Counted from the first letter of the stretch, positions 1 through 8,589 are shown. The stretch: DNA of 64,000 nucleotides from Marivita sp. (GCF_022763305.1 NZ_JALEGT010000102.1:1-64000); one strand, 5' to 3'. Made by a program: numbers and translations. Notes: a model not told the origin generated them from the letters alone.

Positions 1-82
1 CGGCTGAGAACCGCAGGTCGATCGGGGCCAGATTGCCGCGCACACGCGTCGTAATCTGCTCAGTTTTGACTTCTTGGGAAAG

Positions 83-157
83 TGGCAGCCCGTAGGGGAA
101 TCGAACCCCTCTTTCCAGGTTGAAAACCTGGCGTCCTAACCGATAGACGAACGGGCC
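83..157 (-). tRNA. tRNA-Glu (anticodon TTC)
   Basis: Read on the minus strand the sequence folds as a 75-nt tRNA with an encoded CCA (83-85) and discriminator G (86). The acceptor stem is 7 bp and begins with a G-U pair, and the T arm reads GGTTCGATTCC. The anticodon stem CCAGG/CCTGG closes the 7-nt loop TTTTCAA, whose central triplet is TTC, decoding glutamate. It lies about 140 bp downstream of recJ on the same strand. Confidence 0.97.
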
Positions 158-250
158 ACTCTTGGTGAGCGGTGTTTATGCAATGGCGCGGGGCCATGCA
201 AGTGGAAATTCGAAGGTTTTGGGCTGTTTTTTCGTTCTTCGCCAAATATT

Positions 251-268
251 TTTTACCGACTGGTAAAA
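251..268. repeat. TTTTACC-N4-GGTAAAA palindrome, intergenic copy
   Basis: A perfect 7-bp inverted repeat, TTTTACC GACT GGTAAAA, sits in the AT-rich 141-bp gap between recJ and tRNA-Glu. The overlapping string TGGTAAAACCA (261-271) is also symmetric. The same motif recurs at 53323-53340 (perfect) and 20905-20921 (imperfect), both inside genes. Its AT richness stands out against the GC-rich background. It could be a regulator site or another genome-level motif; the function is not known from sequence. Confidence 0.5.
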
Positions 269-298
269 CCATTTACTTTCAAACAGTTATGCTCTTCC

Positions 299-2044
299 CT
301 ACCCGGCTAGCGCCGCATCCTCCAGGCGCAATTGTACAGATCGCCTGCCGCCCCACTCGTTAATCTCCAAACGGCCGGCCAAATGGAATCGAGCGCCGCC
401 ATGCTGTTCGAGCGCCGGCCCCAGTGGTCCATCGAAAGCACCGAAGGAAATGGCGTCGATGCGCGCTCCAAGACCGTCTCCGAAGCTGATCTTGAGATGT
501 GCGCTGCCCACCCGCTTCGCGAATCCGATCTGCATGTCGGGAAAGACGAATCTCGGCGCGGCGGCCCCGGCACCAAAGGGTCCGGCCTCTTCCAGAAGGT
601 CCACCAGCTCGGGTGTTGCCGCCCCCGGCATCAGGGGCCCATCGAGGCGCAGATCGGACGCGCCAAGCTGGTCGGCGCCCTGTTTGGCAAGGATTTCAGC
701 CAAACGCGCCATGGCCGGTTCCAGTTGCGCCCGTGACAGAGACAGACCGGCAGCCATCTTGTGCCCGCCGCCTTTTTCGAGATGGCCTTCCAGAGCCAGC
801 TTGTGAATCGCCGCGCCAAGGTCGATCCCGCTGACCGACCGCCCGGACCCTTTGCCAGCATCACCGTCAAAGCCGATCACGATGGCGGGCCGATTGGTGC
901 GCTCCTTCAGACGCGAGGCGACAATACCGACGACACCGGGATGCCAGCCCTCCCCCGCAGCCCACACAAGCGGAGCGTCGAAGCCGCGCGCCTCGGCCTG
1001 TTCCAGGGCCTGCGCACGTACCGCTTCCTCGATCTCGCGGCGTTCGGTGTTGAGCGCATCCAGACGGTCCGCCAGCGCTTTGGCTTCTTGCGCATCGGTG
1101 GTGGCAAGAAGGCGCGCGCCAAGATCCGCCTTTCCGATCCGCCCCCCGGCATTGACACGGGGGCCAAGCACGAAGCCCAAATGGTAGGATTTCGGCGCGG
1201 TCTCCAGCCGCCCAACGTCGCAAAGCGCCACAAGACCGGGACGCGCGCGCTGTGCCATCACCTTGAGTCCCTGCCGAACGAGTGCCCGGTTCACACCTCT
1301 GAGCGGTGCCACATCCGCCACCGTGGCCAGGGCCACGAGATCGAGCATGGACATCAGGTCGGGCCCCTGATGGCCCGCCTCGCGCATCTGTCGTCCTGCC
1401 TCGACCAGCGCTAGAAAGACGACGCCTGCCGCGCAGAGATGCGCAAGGCTGCCATCCTCGTCCTGACGGTTCGGGTTCACGACGGCATAGGCCTCGGGAA
1501 GGGTCTCGCCCCCAAGATGATGGTCGAGCACGACGACATCCGCACCGATGGCTGCCGCGATGGGCCCGTGTGACAGCGTTCCGCAATCGACGCAGACGAT
1601 CAGGTCATGATCCCGCGCCAACGCCGCCATCGCCGCCTCGTTCGGGCCGTAGCCCTCGTCGATGCGGTCGGGCACGTAAAGCGTTGCGCGGCGATCGAGC
1701 TGGCGCAGCCAGTCGATGAGAAGCGCGGCCGACGCACCGCCATCGACATCGTAATCGGCGAAAATCGCGATGCGCTCGCGCGTGCGGACGGCCTGAAGAA
1801 TGCGCGCGGCCGCCTTTTCCATGTCCCGCAGCGATCTCGGATCGGGCAGCAGGGCGCGCAATGTCGGTTCGAGATAGGTCGAAACGTCCTCGGCCGGGAC
1901 GCCCAACCGCGCCAGCGTCTGGCACAGCGCGGGCGGCATCTCCGTCTGCTGCACCAGCGCTTCGGCCTGTCGCACGATATCGGGTGCAGGACCGATCCAG
2001 CGCCGCCCGGTCAGAGACCTGTCAACGCCAAGATATGCGGTCAC
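299..2044 (-). CDS. recJ: single-stranded-DNA-specific exonuclease RecJ
   Basis: A 5'-3' single-strand DNA exonuclease of the DHH superfamily, used in RecF-pathway recombination, mismatch repair and base-excision repair. At 581 aa it has the family's usual length. The DHH phosphoesterase motifs are visible in order: DYDVDG at residues 97-102, VDCG at 152-155 and LDHH at 173-176, with DHHA1 motifs (GRIGKADLGARLL, then GSGRSVSG) in the C-terminal half. Translation starts at GTG (2044), 10 bp after the glpX stop, so it is probably cotranscribed with hom and glpX. The hom-glpX-recJ order is common in Rhodobacterales. Confidence 0.96.
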   Translation of the reverse strand: MTAYLGVDRSLTGRRWIGPAPDIVRQAEALVQQTEMPPALCQTLARLGVPAEDVSTYLEPTLRALLPDPRSLRDMEKAAARILQAVRTRERIAIFADYDVDGGASAALLIDWLRQLDRRATLYVPDRIDEGYGPNEAAMAALARDHDLIVCVDCGTLSHGPIAAAIGADVVVLDHHLGGETLPEAYAVVNPNRQDEDGSLAHLCAAGVVFLALVEAGRQMREAGHQGPDLMSMLDLVALATVADVAPLRGVNRALVRQGLKVMAQRARPGLVALCDVGRLETAPKSYHLGFVLGPRVNAGGRIGKADLGARLLATTDAQEAKALADRLDALNTERREIEEAVRAQALEQAEARGFDAPLVWAAGEGWHPGVVGIVASRLKERTNRPAIVIGFDGDAGKGSGRSVSGIDLGAAIHKLALEGHLEKGGGHKMAAGLSLSRAQLEPAMARLAEILAKQGADQLGASDLRLDGPLMPGAATPELVDLLEEAGPFGAGAAAPRFVFPDMQIGFAKRVGSAHLKISFGDGLGARIDAISFGAFDGPLGPALEQHGGARFHLAGRLEINEWGGRRSVQLRLEDAALAG

Positions 2045-2054
2045 GCCTGCCTCA

Positions 2055-3020
2055 TCAGTGCATCGGGTTCCGGTAGGTCATGCGGCGCACGGAGCCGGTC
2101 TTCGACCGCATCAGCAGGGTTTCCGTGGTGTAGAACCCGACCTCACGCTTGATCCCGGCGAGCAGCGATCCGGTGGTGACCCCCGTGGCGGCAAAGATCA
2201 CGTCCTGCGTGACCATCTCGTCGCGGGTGTAGATCTTGTCGAGATCGGTGATCCCGGCCTTGGCGGCGCGGGCTTTCTCATCGTCGTTGCGGAACAGCAG
2301 GCGACCCTGAATCTGGCCCCCCATGCATTTCAGCGCGGCCGCCGCCAGCACACCTTCGGGCGCACCGCCGGTGCCCATGTACATGTCGATCCCGGTCTGG
2401 TTCGGTTCTGCGCAATGCATCACGCCCGCCACGTCACCATCCGTGATCAGACGGATGGCCGCCCCGGTCGAGCGGATTTCGGCGATCATGTCTTCGTGGC
2501 GCGGACGTTCGAGAACGCAGACGGTGATGTCGCGCGGGCTGCACCCCTTGACGCGGGCCAGCGCCGACACCCGTTCGCGCGGGGACATATCAAGCGTCAC
2601 CAGACCCTCGGCAAAGCCCGGCCCGATGGCCAGTTTTTCCATGTAGACATCGGGGGCATGCAGCATCGACCCGCGCGGACCCATCGCGATGACGGTGAGC
2701 GCGTTCGGCATGTCCTTGGCGGTGAGCGTCGTACCTTCGAGCGGGTCGAGCGCAATGTCCACGCCGGGACCCGTGCCTGTCCCCACCTCTTCGCCAATAT
2801 ACAGCATCGGGGCTTCGTCCCGTTCGCCCTCGCCGATCACGACCACACCCGCAATATCGAGCATGTTCAGCTGCTGGCGCATGGCATTGACCGCTGCCTG
2901 GTCCGCCGCCTTTTCATCGCCCCGACCGATCAGGTTGACGGTGGCGATGGCGGCCTGTTCCGCCACCCGCGCCAAACCGAGGGACAACATACGGTCGTTG
3001 AAATCAGCGCGCGCGGTCAT
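2055..3020 (-). CDS. glpX: fructose-1,6-bisphosphatase class II
   Basis: Hydrolyses fructose-1,6-bisphosphate to fructose-6-phosphate in gluconeogenesis (in some alphaproteobacteria also sedoheptulose bisphosphate). The 321-aa length fits class II enzymes. The metal/phosphate motifs GEGERDEAPMLYIGEEVG and DPLEGTTL of the Li-sensitive phosphatase superfamily are present, as are GSGGAPEG-like residues (GTGGAPEGVLAA). ATG at 3020 is preceded by GGAGAG at good spacing. The gene lies between hom and recJ on the same strand, with a 10-bp gap to recJ. Confidence 0.96.
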   Translation of the reverse strand: MTARADFNDRMLSLGLARVAEQAAIATVNLIGRGDEKAADQAAVNAMRQQLNMLDIAGVVVIGEGERDEAPMLYIGEEVGTGTGPGVDIALDPLEGTTLTAKDMPNALTVIAMGPRGSMLHAPDVYMEKLAIGPGFAEGLVTLDMSPRERVSALARVKGCSPRDITVCVLERPRHEDMIAEIRSTGAAIRLITDGDVAGVMHCAEPNQTGIDMYMGTGGAPEGVLAAAALKCMGGQIQGRLLFRNDDEKARAAKAGITDLDKIYTRDEMVTQDVIFAATGVTTGSLLAGIKREVGFYTTETLLMRSKTGSVRRMTYRNPMH

Positions 3021-3106
3021 GAAACTCTCCAGTCACGAATAAAGTTGGTTGCCTAGCCTGTTAAGGCCGTGCCTCCGGGCTGACAAGGTTGATTGCGCTA
3101 AAGCGA

Positions 3107-4393
3107 TCAGACCTGTTCGATCCGCAGGGCGACGGGTTCGCCTTCCACCACCTGCGTGCCGACCATTGCCGCCAGTGCCGTGTCCAGTGCCGCGCGCGTC
3201 GTCTTGTGCGTCACGATCAGCACCGGTGCGGTGTTCTGATCGTGGCTGCGCTGGCGCATCCGATTGATCGACACGCCCGCTTCGCCAAGCACGGCCGCGA
3301 CCTTGGCAAGCGCGCCGGGTTTGTCGAGCAGCATCAGCCGCAGGTAATACGGGGCCGGGGTCGCAGTCTGCGCCGGGGTTGCCTTGTCCAGCGTCGCAGC
3401 CGGTTGACCAAAGGTGGAAATCCGCGTGCCGCGCGCAATGTCGATCACGTCGCCCATCACGGCGCTTGCGGTGGGGCCCTCGCCGGCGCCGGGACCGCGC
3501 AGGACGATCTGGCCCACCTGGTCGCCCTCGATCACCACCATGTTGGTGCCGCCATCAAGCTGACCCAGCGGCGATGTCGCCGGCACAAGGCAAGGAGACA
3601 TGCGCTGTTCGAGCCCGCGACCGGTCATACGGCATACGCCCAGCAGCTTGACCTTGTACCCCATGTCAGCAGCCTGCCGGATGTCCTCGATGCTGACGCG
3701 ACCGATGCCTTCCAGTTCGACCGCGTCGAAGGCGACCTGCGTGCCAAAGGCGATCGAGGCCAGAAGCGACAGCTTGTGACCGGCGTCGATGCCGCCCACG
3801 TCAAGATTGGGATCGGCTTCGAGATAGCCCAGACCATCCGCTTCGGCAAAGGCCTGATCATAGGTCAGACCGGCGGATTCCATACGCGTCAGGATGTAGT
3901 TGCAGGTGCCGTTCATCACACCCATGACACGGGTGATCTCGTTCCCGGCCAAACCTTCCGTCAAGGCCTTGACCACGGGGATGCCGCCCGCGACGGCCGC
4001 TTCGAACCGCAGGACCGCGCCGCCGGCTTCGGCGGCTTCGGCCAGTGCCTGACCATGATGCGCGAGAAGCGCCTTGTTTGCGGTCACGACATCCTTGCCC
4101 GCACGCAGCGCCGCTTCGGTGGCCGCCTTGGCCGGACCATCGCTGCCGCCCACCAGTTCGACGAAGACATCGACATCGTCACGCTGCGCCAGTGCGACCG
4201 GATCGTCTTCCCAGGCATAGCCATCGAGCGACACGCCCCGATCCTTTGCCCGATTGCGGGCGCAGACCGCCGAAATGGTGATCGGCCGTCCACCACGCGC
4301 CGCAATCAGGGCCGCTTTCTGCCGGACGATCTTGACGACACCTGCACCGACAGTGCCCAGACCCGCTATTCCAAGGCGCAGAGGTTCAGTCAT
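3107..4393 (-). CDS. hom: homoserine dehydrogenase
   Basis: NAD(P)H-dependent reduction of aspartate semialdehyde to homoserine, the branch to methionine, threonine and isoleucine. The N-terminal Rossmann motif GLGTVGAG lies near residues 10-17. The catalytic-domain signature begins NGTCNYILTRM and continues GLGYLEADPNLDVGGIDAGHK. A C-terminal ACT domain (about residues 345-425) suggests threonine feedback control. I use ATG 4393 (428 aa), preceded by AAAGGA at 10 nt, rather than the upstream in-frame ATG at 4459, whose extra residues do not belong to the family. It is the first gene of the hom-glpX-recJ group. Confidence 0.96.
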   Translation of the reverse strand: MTEPLRLGIAGLGTVGAGVVKIVRQKAALIAARGGRPITISAVCARNRAKDRGVSLDGYAWEDDPVALAQRDDVDVFVELVGGSDGPAKAATEAALRAGKDVVTANKALLAHHGQALAEAAEAGGAVLRFEAAVAGGIPVVKALTEGLAGNEITRVMGVMNGTCNYILTRMESAGLTYDQAFAEADGLGYLEADPNLDVGGIDAGHKLSLLASIAFGTQVAFDAVELEGIGRVSIEDIRQAADMGYKVKLLGVCRMTGRGLEQRMSPCLVPATSPLGQLDGGTNMVVIEGDQVGQIVLRGPGAGEGPTASAVMGDVIDIARGTRISTFGQPAATLDKATPAQTATPAPYYLRLMLLDKPGALAKVAAVLGEAGVSINRMRQRSHDQNTAPVLIVTHKTTRAALDTALAAMVGTQVVEGEPVALRIEQV

Positions 4394-4468
4394 TCGGGCA
4401 ATCCTTTTGCAGAGGGTCGTGATTTCGCCCGCAATAGCGCCTTGCGATACGGGCTGCAACGGCCCTGA

Positions 4469-4750
4469 TCAGGGTTGCGCAACGCCGGCGTTCATTCGGT
4501 CACGTGTGTTGGGGTCAATGACCGGAGCGCGCAGACCGTTGGCGCGATTGCGCAGGTCGGCCGCACGGGCCAAGAGGAGATCGTCATCGGCATCGGTCAG
4601 GACGGTCTGCTGATCCCCGGCCAGTTGCTCGAAGGGCAGCAAGGTGGGGTAGTCCGTCAGCGGCTCGCCCGACTGCAGCGCCGCGTCCACTTCGGGAAAC
4701 TCCGCACAGGCGGACATCAAAACGCCAAGGATGATCCACGCCCGCCACAT
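4469..4750 (-). CDS. small hypothetical lipoprotein
   Basis: A 93-aa protein with a short signal peptide ending in a lipobox (LMSAC), so it is probably lipidated at Cys16 and membrane anchored. The mature part is short, acidic and without a recognisable domain (DYPTLLPFEQL, then LLLARAADLRNRANGLRAPV). The start at 4750 is chosen because AAAGGAG lies 7 nt upstream and the signal peptide begins there; an upstream in-frame codon at 4807 would bury the signal. It is divergent from the TetR gene, and the candidate operator lies between them, so it may be a target of that regulator. Confidence 0.75.
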   Translation of the reverse strand: MWRAWIILGVLMSACAEFPEVDAALQSGEPLTDYPTLLPFEQLAGDQQTVLTDADDDLLLARAADLRNRANGLRAPVIDPNTRDRMNAGVAQP

Positions 4751-4814
4751 CAGGTTGCTCCTTTTCCTGCACGTGTCATGCCGCAGCGCGGAGGCCTGCG
4801 CAACCACGGGCTTG

Positions 4815-4834
4815 ATCTGAACGGGTGTTCAGAT
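4815..4834. promoter_or_regulatory. candidate TetR operator
   Basis: A perfect inverted repeat with 8-bp arms, ATCTGAAC and GTTCAGAT, around GGGT. It ends 12 bp before the TetR start codon and 65 bp from the divergent lipoprotein start. Position and symmetry suit an autoregulatory operator controlling both genes. The core TGAAC-N4-GTTCA resembles other TetR-family sites. No binding data can be drawn from sequence. Confidence 0.6.
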
Positions 4835-4846
4835 AATCTGGCTGCC

Positions 4847-5431
4847 ATGGCACGCACGGCTGGCTCACATTCGGATATCACGGGGCCACGGGTGCGCGAG
4901 GCGGCGCTGGCGCTGTTTGCGCAGCATGGCTATGCGGCGGTGTCGATGCGCCGGATCGCGCAGGAGGTCGGTGTTCAGGCGGGTGCGCTTTACAATTACA
5001 CGCCGGACAAGCAATCGCTGCTCTTTGACCTGATGCAGGGTCACATGGACGAGTTGCTTGAGGCACGAGCGCAGGAGCCTGTGGCCGACACACCGCTGGA
5101 GCGGCTGGAGGCGTTCAGCCGCTTTCACATCCGGTTTCACCTCGAACGTCCGCTTGCGGTGTTCATTTCCTACATGGAATTGCGCAACCTTACGCCCGGG
5201 AATTTCGCGACGATCGAAGACCTGCGCCGCCGGTACGAGGGCGAGCTGGAAGCCATCCTGCGCGATGGGCGGGACGCTGGCGACTTTCACGTGGCTGATA
5301 CCAAGATCACCACGCTCGCGATCATCGCCATGCTGAACGGGGTCAATACGTGGTACCGGAGCGGTGGGCGGCTGTCGCTGCCCGAGGTGGAAGCGATCTA
5401 TTGGGACATGGTGCGCAAGGCGGTCACGTGA
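4847..5431 (+). CDS. TetR/AcrR family transcriptional regulator
   Basis: A 194-aa one-component repressor-type regulator. The N-terminal helix-turn-helix is clear: VREAALALFAQHGY, then the recognition region MRRIAQEVGVQAGALYNY, near residues 15-60. The rest is an alpha-helical ligand-binding and dimerisation domain with no ligand deducible from sequence. ATG 4847 is used because the TetR domain starts about 12 residues later; the longer in-frame extension upstream overlaps the divergent lipoprotein gene. The palindrome at 4815-4834 is the likely autoregulatory site. Confidence 0.92.
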   Translation: MARTAGSHSDITGPRVREAALALFAQHGYAAVSMRRIAQEVGVQAGALYNYTPDKQSLLFDLMQGHMDELLEARAQEPVADTPLERLEAFSRFHIRFHLERPLAVFISYMELRNLTPGNFATIEDLRRRYEGELEAILRDGRDAGDFHVADTKITTLAIIAMLNGVNTWYRSGGRLSLPEVEAIYWDMVRKAVT

Positions 5432-5522
5432 CAAGAGATTTCGAAATCTCTTGTCGAAGCGCGTTCGAACGCGCTTGAGCCGCGGTTTAGAAACCGCGGC
5501 TCAAGGTCTTTCAAAAGACCTT
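5431..5522. repeat. four stacked perfect palindromes in a convergent gap
   Basis: Four nearly contiguous inverted repeats fill the gap between tetR and the AhpD-like gene. They are 5431-5454 (24-bp perfect palindrome centred on TTTCGAAA), 5457-5476 (20-bp perfect, centred on GTTCGAAC), 5474-5505 (15-bp arms around AG, core GCCGCGGTTT) and 5503-5522 (9-bp arms around CA). Neighbouring elements overlap by 2-3 bases, so only some can fold together. This could be a bidirectional terminator stack for the two converging genes. Confidence 0.9.
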
Positions 5523-5532
5523 TGGCCCCACC

Positions 5533-5889
5533 TCAGACCGATGTGCCTGCAGGCCCGCCCGTGAACTCGTCATAGGCCTCGAGCGCCTTGGCGCTGAACG
5601 CCACCGACGGCCCGCCACCCATATAGGCGATCATCGCCAGCGCCTCGCAGAATTCCTCGCGGGTTGTCTTGAGCCGCACCAGCGACCTTACATGGAACGC
5701 GATGCAACTGTCGCACCGCGTCGATATGGCAATGCCCAGCGCGATCAGTTCCTTGGTCTTCTCATCCAGTGCGCCGTTCGTCTTGGCCGCTCGCCCCATC
5801 TGGTTGAACCCGGCAAATGTCTCGGGCGTTTCCTTTTGCAGGGCGTCAAGACGCCCCACCGTGTCCTTCATGAAATCCGACCAACTCAT
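5533..5889 (-). CDS. carboxymuconolactone decarboxylase / AhpD-like family protein
   Basis: A 118-aa protein of the CMD/AhpD fold. The redox motif C-D-S-C with a following His (Cys59, Cys62, His66) is the signature of AhpD-type alkylhydroperoxidase proteins, rather than of true gamma-carboxymuconolactone decarboxylase. ATG 5889 is preferred over GTG 5892 because GGAG lies 6 nt upstream. The gene starts 11 bp after the stop of the amino-acid ABC permease, so it is probably the last gene of that operon. The substrate is unknown. Confidence 0.88.
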   Translation of the reverse strand: MSWSDFMKDTVGRLDALQKETPETFAGFNQMGRAAKTNGALDEKTKELIALGIAISTRCDSCIAFHVRSLVRLKTTREEFCEALAMIAYMGGGPSVAFSAKALEAYDEFTGGPAGTSV

Positions 5890-5900
5890 CACGCTCTCCT

Positions 5901-6671
5901 TCAGCGGCTTTCATCTGCACCCATCTTGCGCTCCAGCCAACGCACAAAGAAGCTGATGATCAGGACGAGGACAAGATATTCCAGGATCAGCAGCGTGTAG
6001 ATTTCAAGCGGCCGATATTCCGTCACCACAAGTTCGTTCGCCCGCCGTGTCAGTTCCTGCATTCCGATGACCGACGCAAAGGCCGACATCTTGACGATGT
6101 AGATGAACTGGTTGGCCAGCGGCGGCAGGATGCGCCGGATCGCCTGCGGCAGAATCACGTACCGCATCGTCTGACCATAGGTCAGGCCCACGGTGCGCGC
6201 GGCCTCGGTCTGACCTTTGGGGATCGACTGGATGCCGGAGCGGTAGATCTCGGCAGTGAAGGCGCTGTCGGAAATGGCCAGCGTGATGATCGCGCCCCAG
6301 AAAGCGTCGATGGTGATCGGAAAGCCCAGCGACCGCATCACCACCGGCAGGCCATAGAACACCCAGAAGAGCATCGGCAGCAGAGGGATCGCGCGGACGA
6401 ATTCGATATAGACCCGTGACGGCAGCCGCACCCAGCGGTTCGACGACATGCCCGGCAGGGCCACCAGCAGGCCAAGCGTCATCGACAGAGCGGTGGCGAT
6501 CAGAGACAGCTGGATCGTGGCCCAGAAGCCACCCACAAGAAACCGTATGTTCGACTGCCCCTGCGCCGTCGAGGGGTCGATCACGTACCAGCCCCACGTG
6601 CCATCCCCGGAACAGGCGGCAAGAAACAGGCACGCGCCCAGCATCGTCCAGATTTTAAAGAACCGTGTCAT
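5901..6671 (-). CDS. polar amino-acid ABC transporter permease
   Basis: A 256-aa inner-membrane permease of the HisM/GlnP class. It has several hydrophobic segments and the EAA-loop region SIPKGQTEAARTVGLTYGQT followed by LPQAIRRILPPLANQF. It starts 10 bp after the ATPase stop. The N terminus is odd: FLAAC at residues 16-20 looks like a lipobox, and a hydrophilic stretch of about 25 residues follows before the first permease helix. No second permease gene is adjacent, so the transporter may be homodimeric. Substrate specificity cannot be read from sequence. Confidence 0.9.
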   Translation of the reverse strand: MTRFFKIWTMLGACLFLAACSGDGTWGWYVIDPSTAQGQSNIRFLVGGFWATIQLSLIATALSMTLGLLVALPGMSSNRWVRLPSRVYIEFVRAIPLLPMLFWVFYGLPVVMRSLGFPITIDAFWGAIITLAISDSAFTAEIYRSGIQSIPKGQTEAARTVGLTYGQTMRYVILPQAIRRILPPLANQFIYIVKMSAFASVIGMQELTRRANELVVTEYRPLEIYTLLILEYLVLVLIISFFVRWLERKMGADESR

Positions 6672-6681
6672 CCGAACCGCC

Positions 6682-7422
6682 TCAATGCTGCAGGATCTTG
6701 TCGAGGAACGCCTTGAACCGCTCGGTCTTTGGCGCTTCGAACACATCGCTTGGCGTCCCGGTCTCCACGATTTCGCCGCCATCCATGAACACCATCCGAT
6801 CGGCCACCTTGCGCGCGAAGCCCATCTCGTGTGTCACCACAAGCATGGTCATGCCGTCGCGCGCCAGTTCCACCATCACGTCCAGCACTTCCGAGATCAT
6901 CTCGGGATCGAGCGCGGATGTCGGCTCGTCGAACAGCATGATCTTGGGTTTCATGCAAAGCGACCGGGCAATCGCCACGCGCTGCTGCTGACCGCCGGAC
7001 AACTCGCGCGGGCGCTTCCGCGCCTGTTCGGGGATCTTGACCCGTTCCAGATACTGCATCGCCAGCGCCTCGGCGTCTTTTCGGGACAGGCCACGTGCTT
7101 TCATCGGCCCCAAAGTGAGGTTTTCGATCACGCTAAGATGCGGAAAAAGATTGAACTGCTGGAACACCATCCCGACCTCGGCGCGCACCCGGTCCACGCC
7201 ACCCGGTTCCGACAGAGAAATACCGTCAACCGTGATGCCGCCGGAATCATATTGTTCCAATCCGTTGACACATCGGATTAAGGTGGACTTGCCCGAGCCT
7301 GAAGGTCCGCAGATGACAATCCGTTCGCCCAGACTGACATTCAGGTCGACATCCTTGAGGACGTGGAAATCCCCAAAGGATTTGTTCAGCGACCTGATCT
7401 CTATGACGCGGTCAGCGTTCAT
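6682..7422 (-). CDS. polar amino-acid ABC transporter ATP-binding protein
   Basis: A 246-aa ATPase of the GlnQ/HisP class. Walker A is GPSGSGKST, the Q-loop follows in [13 protein letters not shown], the ABC signature is LSGGQQQR, and Walker B is [13 protein letters not shown] with the switch histidine in VVTHEMGFA. It is the first gene of the minus-strand group ATPase-permease-AhpD-like. Its start codon is 129 bp from that of the divergent binding-protein gene, so the region 7423-7551 must hold both promoters. Confidence 0.95.
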   Translation of the reverse strand: MNADRVIEIRSLNKSFGDFHVLKDVDLNVSLGERIVICGPSGSGKSTLIRCVNGLEQYDSGGITVDGISLSEPGGVDRVRAEVGMVFQQFNLFPHLSVIENLTLGPMKARGLSRKDAEALAMQYLERVKIPEQARKRPRELSGGQQQRVAIARSLCMKPKIMLFDEPTSALDPEMISEVLDVMVELARDGMTMLVVTHEMGFARKVADRMVFMDGGEIVETGTPSDVFEAPKTERFKAFLDKILQH

Positions 7423-7551
7423 GCCACACTCCGATCCACACTCGATGCTCTCAATGATAGCGCGCGCGCCAAAAAATCAGCGTGTCGTGATGGCCGTCGG
7501 AGCTTTCAACCTATGTAACCGCACGAAGACTTGCACGAAAAGGGAAATACC

Positions 7552-8328
7552 ATGCGTTTTCTGAAATCACTCGGACTTGCGGCTGCCTTTGCCGCCTCCT
7601 TTCTGGCCGCTCCGGCCTCCGCGCAATCGGCGCTTCAGGACATCCTGAGCGGCGGGGTCCTGAAAGTCGGAACCACCGGCGACTGGAACCCGATGTCGGT
7701 GCGCGATCCGGCCACGAACAGCTATGTCGGTTATGACATCGACGTCATGACCGAACTCGCCACCGACCTCGGGGTGGAACTGGAATTCGTCCCGACGGAC
7801 TGGAAGACCCTTGTGAACGGCGTTGTCGCCGGGAACTATCACATGACCGGGTCAGCCTCGATCAGCCCGGCACGGATGAAGGCGGCGGGGTTCTCCGACA
7901 GCTACATCTCGGTCGAGATTTTCCCGTTCACCACCGAAGACAAGGTCGATCGCTTCTCGGGATGGGACTCGATCAATTCGGGTGAGGTGAAAGTGGCAAC
8001 CACGCTTGGCACCACCTTCGAGAAACTGGCGAACGAGTGGTTCCCGAACGCCGAGATCACCGTCGTCGAAGCCCCTGCACGCGGCTATCAGGAAGTGCTG
8101 TCCGGCCGGTCCGACGTGTTCATCACCTCGAACATCGAAGGCGCGACGCTGGTGTCGAAGTTCCCGAACCTGCGCCAGATCGAGACCGATGGACCGCGCG
8201 CCCCGTCGCCCATCGCAATGCTGCTGCCACAGAACGATCAGGTCTGGATCAACTACGTCAATAGCTGGATCGAACTGAAGAAGGCCCAGGGCTTCTTCGA
8301 ACGCACCGCCGAGAAGTGGGGCCTCTGA
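7552..8328 (+). CDS. amino-acid ABC transporter substrate-binding protein (family 3)
   Basis: A 258-aa periplasmic binding protein with a cleavable signal peptide (LGLAAAFAASFLAAPASAQ). The family-3 signature KVGTTGDWNPMS is followed by GYDIDVMTELATDLGVELEFV. ATG 7552, behind AAAAGGG, is used rather than an in-frame ATG 21 nt upstream because the signal peptide starts there. It is encoded divergently from its ATPase and permease, so uptake stoichiometry may be set by separate promoters. Residues lining the pocket (Asp/Arg) suggest an amino acid or similar ligand, but which one is unclear. Confidence 0.93.
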   Translation: MRFLKSLGLAAAFAASFLAAPASAQSALQDILSGGVLKVGTTGDWNPMSVRDPATNSYVGYDIDVMTELATDLGVELEFVPTDWKTLVNGVVAGNYHMTGSASISPARMKAAGFSDSYISVEIFPFTTEDKVDRFSGWDSINSGEVKVATTLGTTFEKLANEWFPNAEITVVEAPARGYQEVLSGRSDVFITSNIEGATLVSKFPNLRQIETDGPRAPSPIAMLLPQNDQVWINYVNSWIELKKAQGFFERTAEKWGL

Positions 8329-8354
8329 TCCCCATTCGCACGCGTTCCGATCAG

Positions 8355-8383
8355 GAAAGCCGGCCTTTGGCCGGTTTTCTTTT
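8355..8383 (+). terminator. rho-independent terminator after binding-protein gene
   Basis: An 11-bp stem (one G-T pair) with core CCGGCC/GGCCGG closes a TTT loop. It is followed by CTTTTG and lies 27 bp after the stop of the binding-protein gene, in the convergent gap before the small hypothetical gene. Confidence 0.88.
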
Positions 8384-8397
8384 GTCGGGTGGATGCA

Positions 8398-8589
8398 TCA
8401 CTTATCGCGGGTGATGTCCTGCGGTCCGACCATGTCGACCACCTTGATCATCCAGCGCAGCACTTCGATCTGGTCCTCGGTCAGGGCGCAGGCGTCGATC
8501 ACACCGGTGGCATGCGGTCGCAAATTCGGCCATTGTCGGTAGAAATCAACCATATCGGTGATCACGAGCGAACTGCGCTTTTCGGACAT
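8398..8589 (-). CDS. conserved-looking small hypothetical protein
   Basis: A 63-aa protein of no family I recognise. It is mixed alpha/hydrophilic with Trp and Phe residues (DMVDFYRQWPNLRPHAT, then DQIEVLRWMIKVVDMVG) and has no signal peptide or membrane segment. AAAGGA 7 nt before ATG 8589, GC-rich third positions and its placement right behind a terminator argue for a real gene. It is divergent from the SARP-type regulator at 8709. Confidence 0.65.
   Translation of the reverse strand: MSEKRSSLVITDMVDFYRQWPNLRPHATGVIDACALTEDQIEVLRWMIKVVDMVGPQDITRDK

Noticed and set aside
1-82. Possible end of a coding region at the left edge
   Set aside because: The open stretches are too short to support a call, and no start, stop and motif combination can be recognised.
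3089-4468. A 459-codon open frame opposite hom
   Set aside because: It is the shadow of homoserine dehydrogenase, whose motifs and start are clear.
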